A stretch of DNA of 50,417 nucleotides, taken from the NCBI GenBank assembly GCA_944386475.1, contig CALXBH010000039.1:1-50417 (forward strand), given 5' to 3'. Positions 49,946 to 50,417 of the stretch are shown piece after piece (within the stretch, counting starts at the first letter, position 1; each line of letters opens with the position of its first letter). Source of the stretch: an uncultured Clostridia bacterium (GTDB lineage: Bacteria > Bacillota > Clostridia > Oscillospirales > Ruminococcaceae). The notes beneath the pieces were generated by a model, which worked only from the letters and a program-made list of their open reading frames with translations, was not told where the DNA came from and ran no database searches. The translations under genes and the position numbers were made by a program.

Positions 49946-50344
49946 ATGTACGATTCCAAACCGTTTTTCTATGGAACCGGCCGGCGGAAAAGCTCTGTAG
50001 CGCGGGTGCGCGTCTATGCCGGAACCGGTAAGATCACCATCAACAACCGTGACATCGACGATTATTTCGGCCTGGAGACCTTAAAGCTCATCGTCCGCCA
50101 GCCCTTAAACCTGACGGATACCGCCGGTAAATTCGACATCGTCTGCACCGTTGCAGGCGGCGGCGTCACCGGCCAGGCGGGTGCTATCCGCCACGGCCTT
50201 TCCCGCGCGCTGCTCCAGTACAACGAGGAGCTTCGTCCCGCGCTGAAGAAAGCCGGCTTCTTGACCCGTGACCCGAGAATGAAAGAGCGTAAGAAGTACG
50301 GCCTCAAGGCTGCCCGTCGCGCGCCTCAGTTCTCCAAGAGATAA
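49946..50344 (+). CDS. rpsI: Small ribosomal subunit protein uS9
   Basis: A 132-residue 30S protein whose C-terminal tail reaches the P-site tRNA. Seen: [53 protein letters not shown], and the tail [25 protein letters not shown]. Length standard. GGAAGGAGG before ATG. Last gene of the L13-S9 operon, followed by a terminator. Confidence 0.98.
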   Translation: MYDSKPFFYGTGRRKSSVARVRVYAGTGKITINNRDIDDYFGLETLKLIVRQPLNLTDTAGKFDIVCTVAGGGVTGQAGAIRHGLSRALLQYNEELRPALKKAGFLTRDPRMKERKKYGLKAARRAPQFSKR

Positions 50345-50374
50345 CAGGCCCGACAAACCAATTCAAAAATGCTC

Positions 50375-50413
50375 AAAAAGCCCGGAACCATGCGGTTTTC
50401 CGGGCTTTTTCCT
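50375..50413 (+). terminator. Terminator after rpsI
   Basis: AAAAAGCCCGGAA (50375-50387) pairs with TTCCGGGCTTTTT (50398-50410), ending in a T run at the window end. Confidence 0.9.
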
Positions 50414-50417
50414 TTCC

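Overview
The window looks like chromosomal DNA of a low-redundancy, fairly GC-rich Gram-positive anaerobe of class Clostridia, most likely an Oscillospiraceae/Acutalibacteraceae-type gut bacterium. Reasons: a Firmicutes-type gene order (a lysine-decarboxylase-like gene, darA, holB, ricT; ymdB next to spoVS), FabK instead of FabI in a clostridial fab/acc operon, strong AGGAGG ribosome sites, and secreted enzymes ending in NPxTG/SPQTG sorting signals. No organism name can be proved from the sequence alone.

Layout. 1-5.4 kb, all minus strand: uridine phosphorylase (cut by the window edge), 2[4Fe-4S] ferredoxin, ricT, holB, darA, a fold-type I PLP decarboxylase and a lipoprotein. 5.6-21.2 kb: three repeats of one plan, a minus-strand regulator (AraC, AraC, DeoR) facing a plus-strand, multi-domain, wall-sorted enzyme (a domain-permuted GH3 with CBM6 modules; a GH2 beta-galactosidase with a LamG-like insertion in its barrel; a glycerophosphodiesterase). 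In each, the two divergent promoters overlap on a symmetric ATTATAAT or ATTATATAAT. 21.6-26.7 kb: polysaccharide deacetylase, intracellular GH13 glycosidase behind a palindromic promoter, a GNAT, tRNA-Met and tRNA-Glu, and two hexapeptide acetyltransferases.

27-30.5 kb, minus strand: spoVS, ymdB, aroK, aroE and fabD. 30.8-40.1 kb, plus strand: fabH-fabK-fabG-fabF-accB-(TIM-barrel isomerase-like gene)-fabZ-accC-accD-accA-acpP, a full type II fatty acid synthesis and acetyl-CoA carboxylase operon, with fabD transcribed away from it. 40.2-48.3 kb: small regulators, a CBS-domain protein, fluoride channel, QueG, a compositionally foreign FEN nuclease, a ZIP transporter, a 35-residue membrane protein missed by length cut-offs, a MerR/DUF4097 pair with a textbook elongated MerR promoter, a metallophosphoesterase and a TtcA-like enzyme. 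48.3-50.4 kb: a MITE-like intergenic repeat, an XRE regulator and a small unknown gene sharing paired operators, then rplM-rpsI.

Functionally the most distinctive part is the 15-kb block of cell-surface glycan and phosphodiester hydrolases, each with its own regulator. It suggests foraging on host or plant glycans. The rest is mostly core metabolism. I saw no CRISPR array, prophage, insertion sequence transposase or classical defence system.
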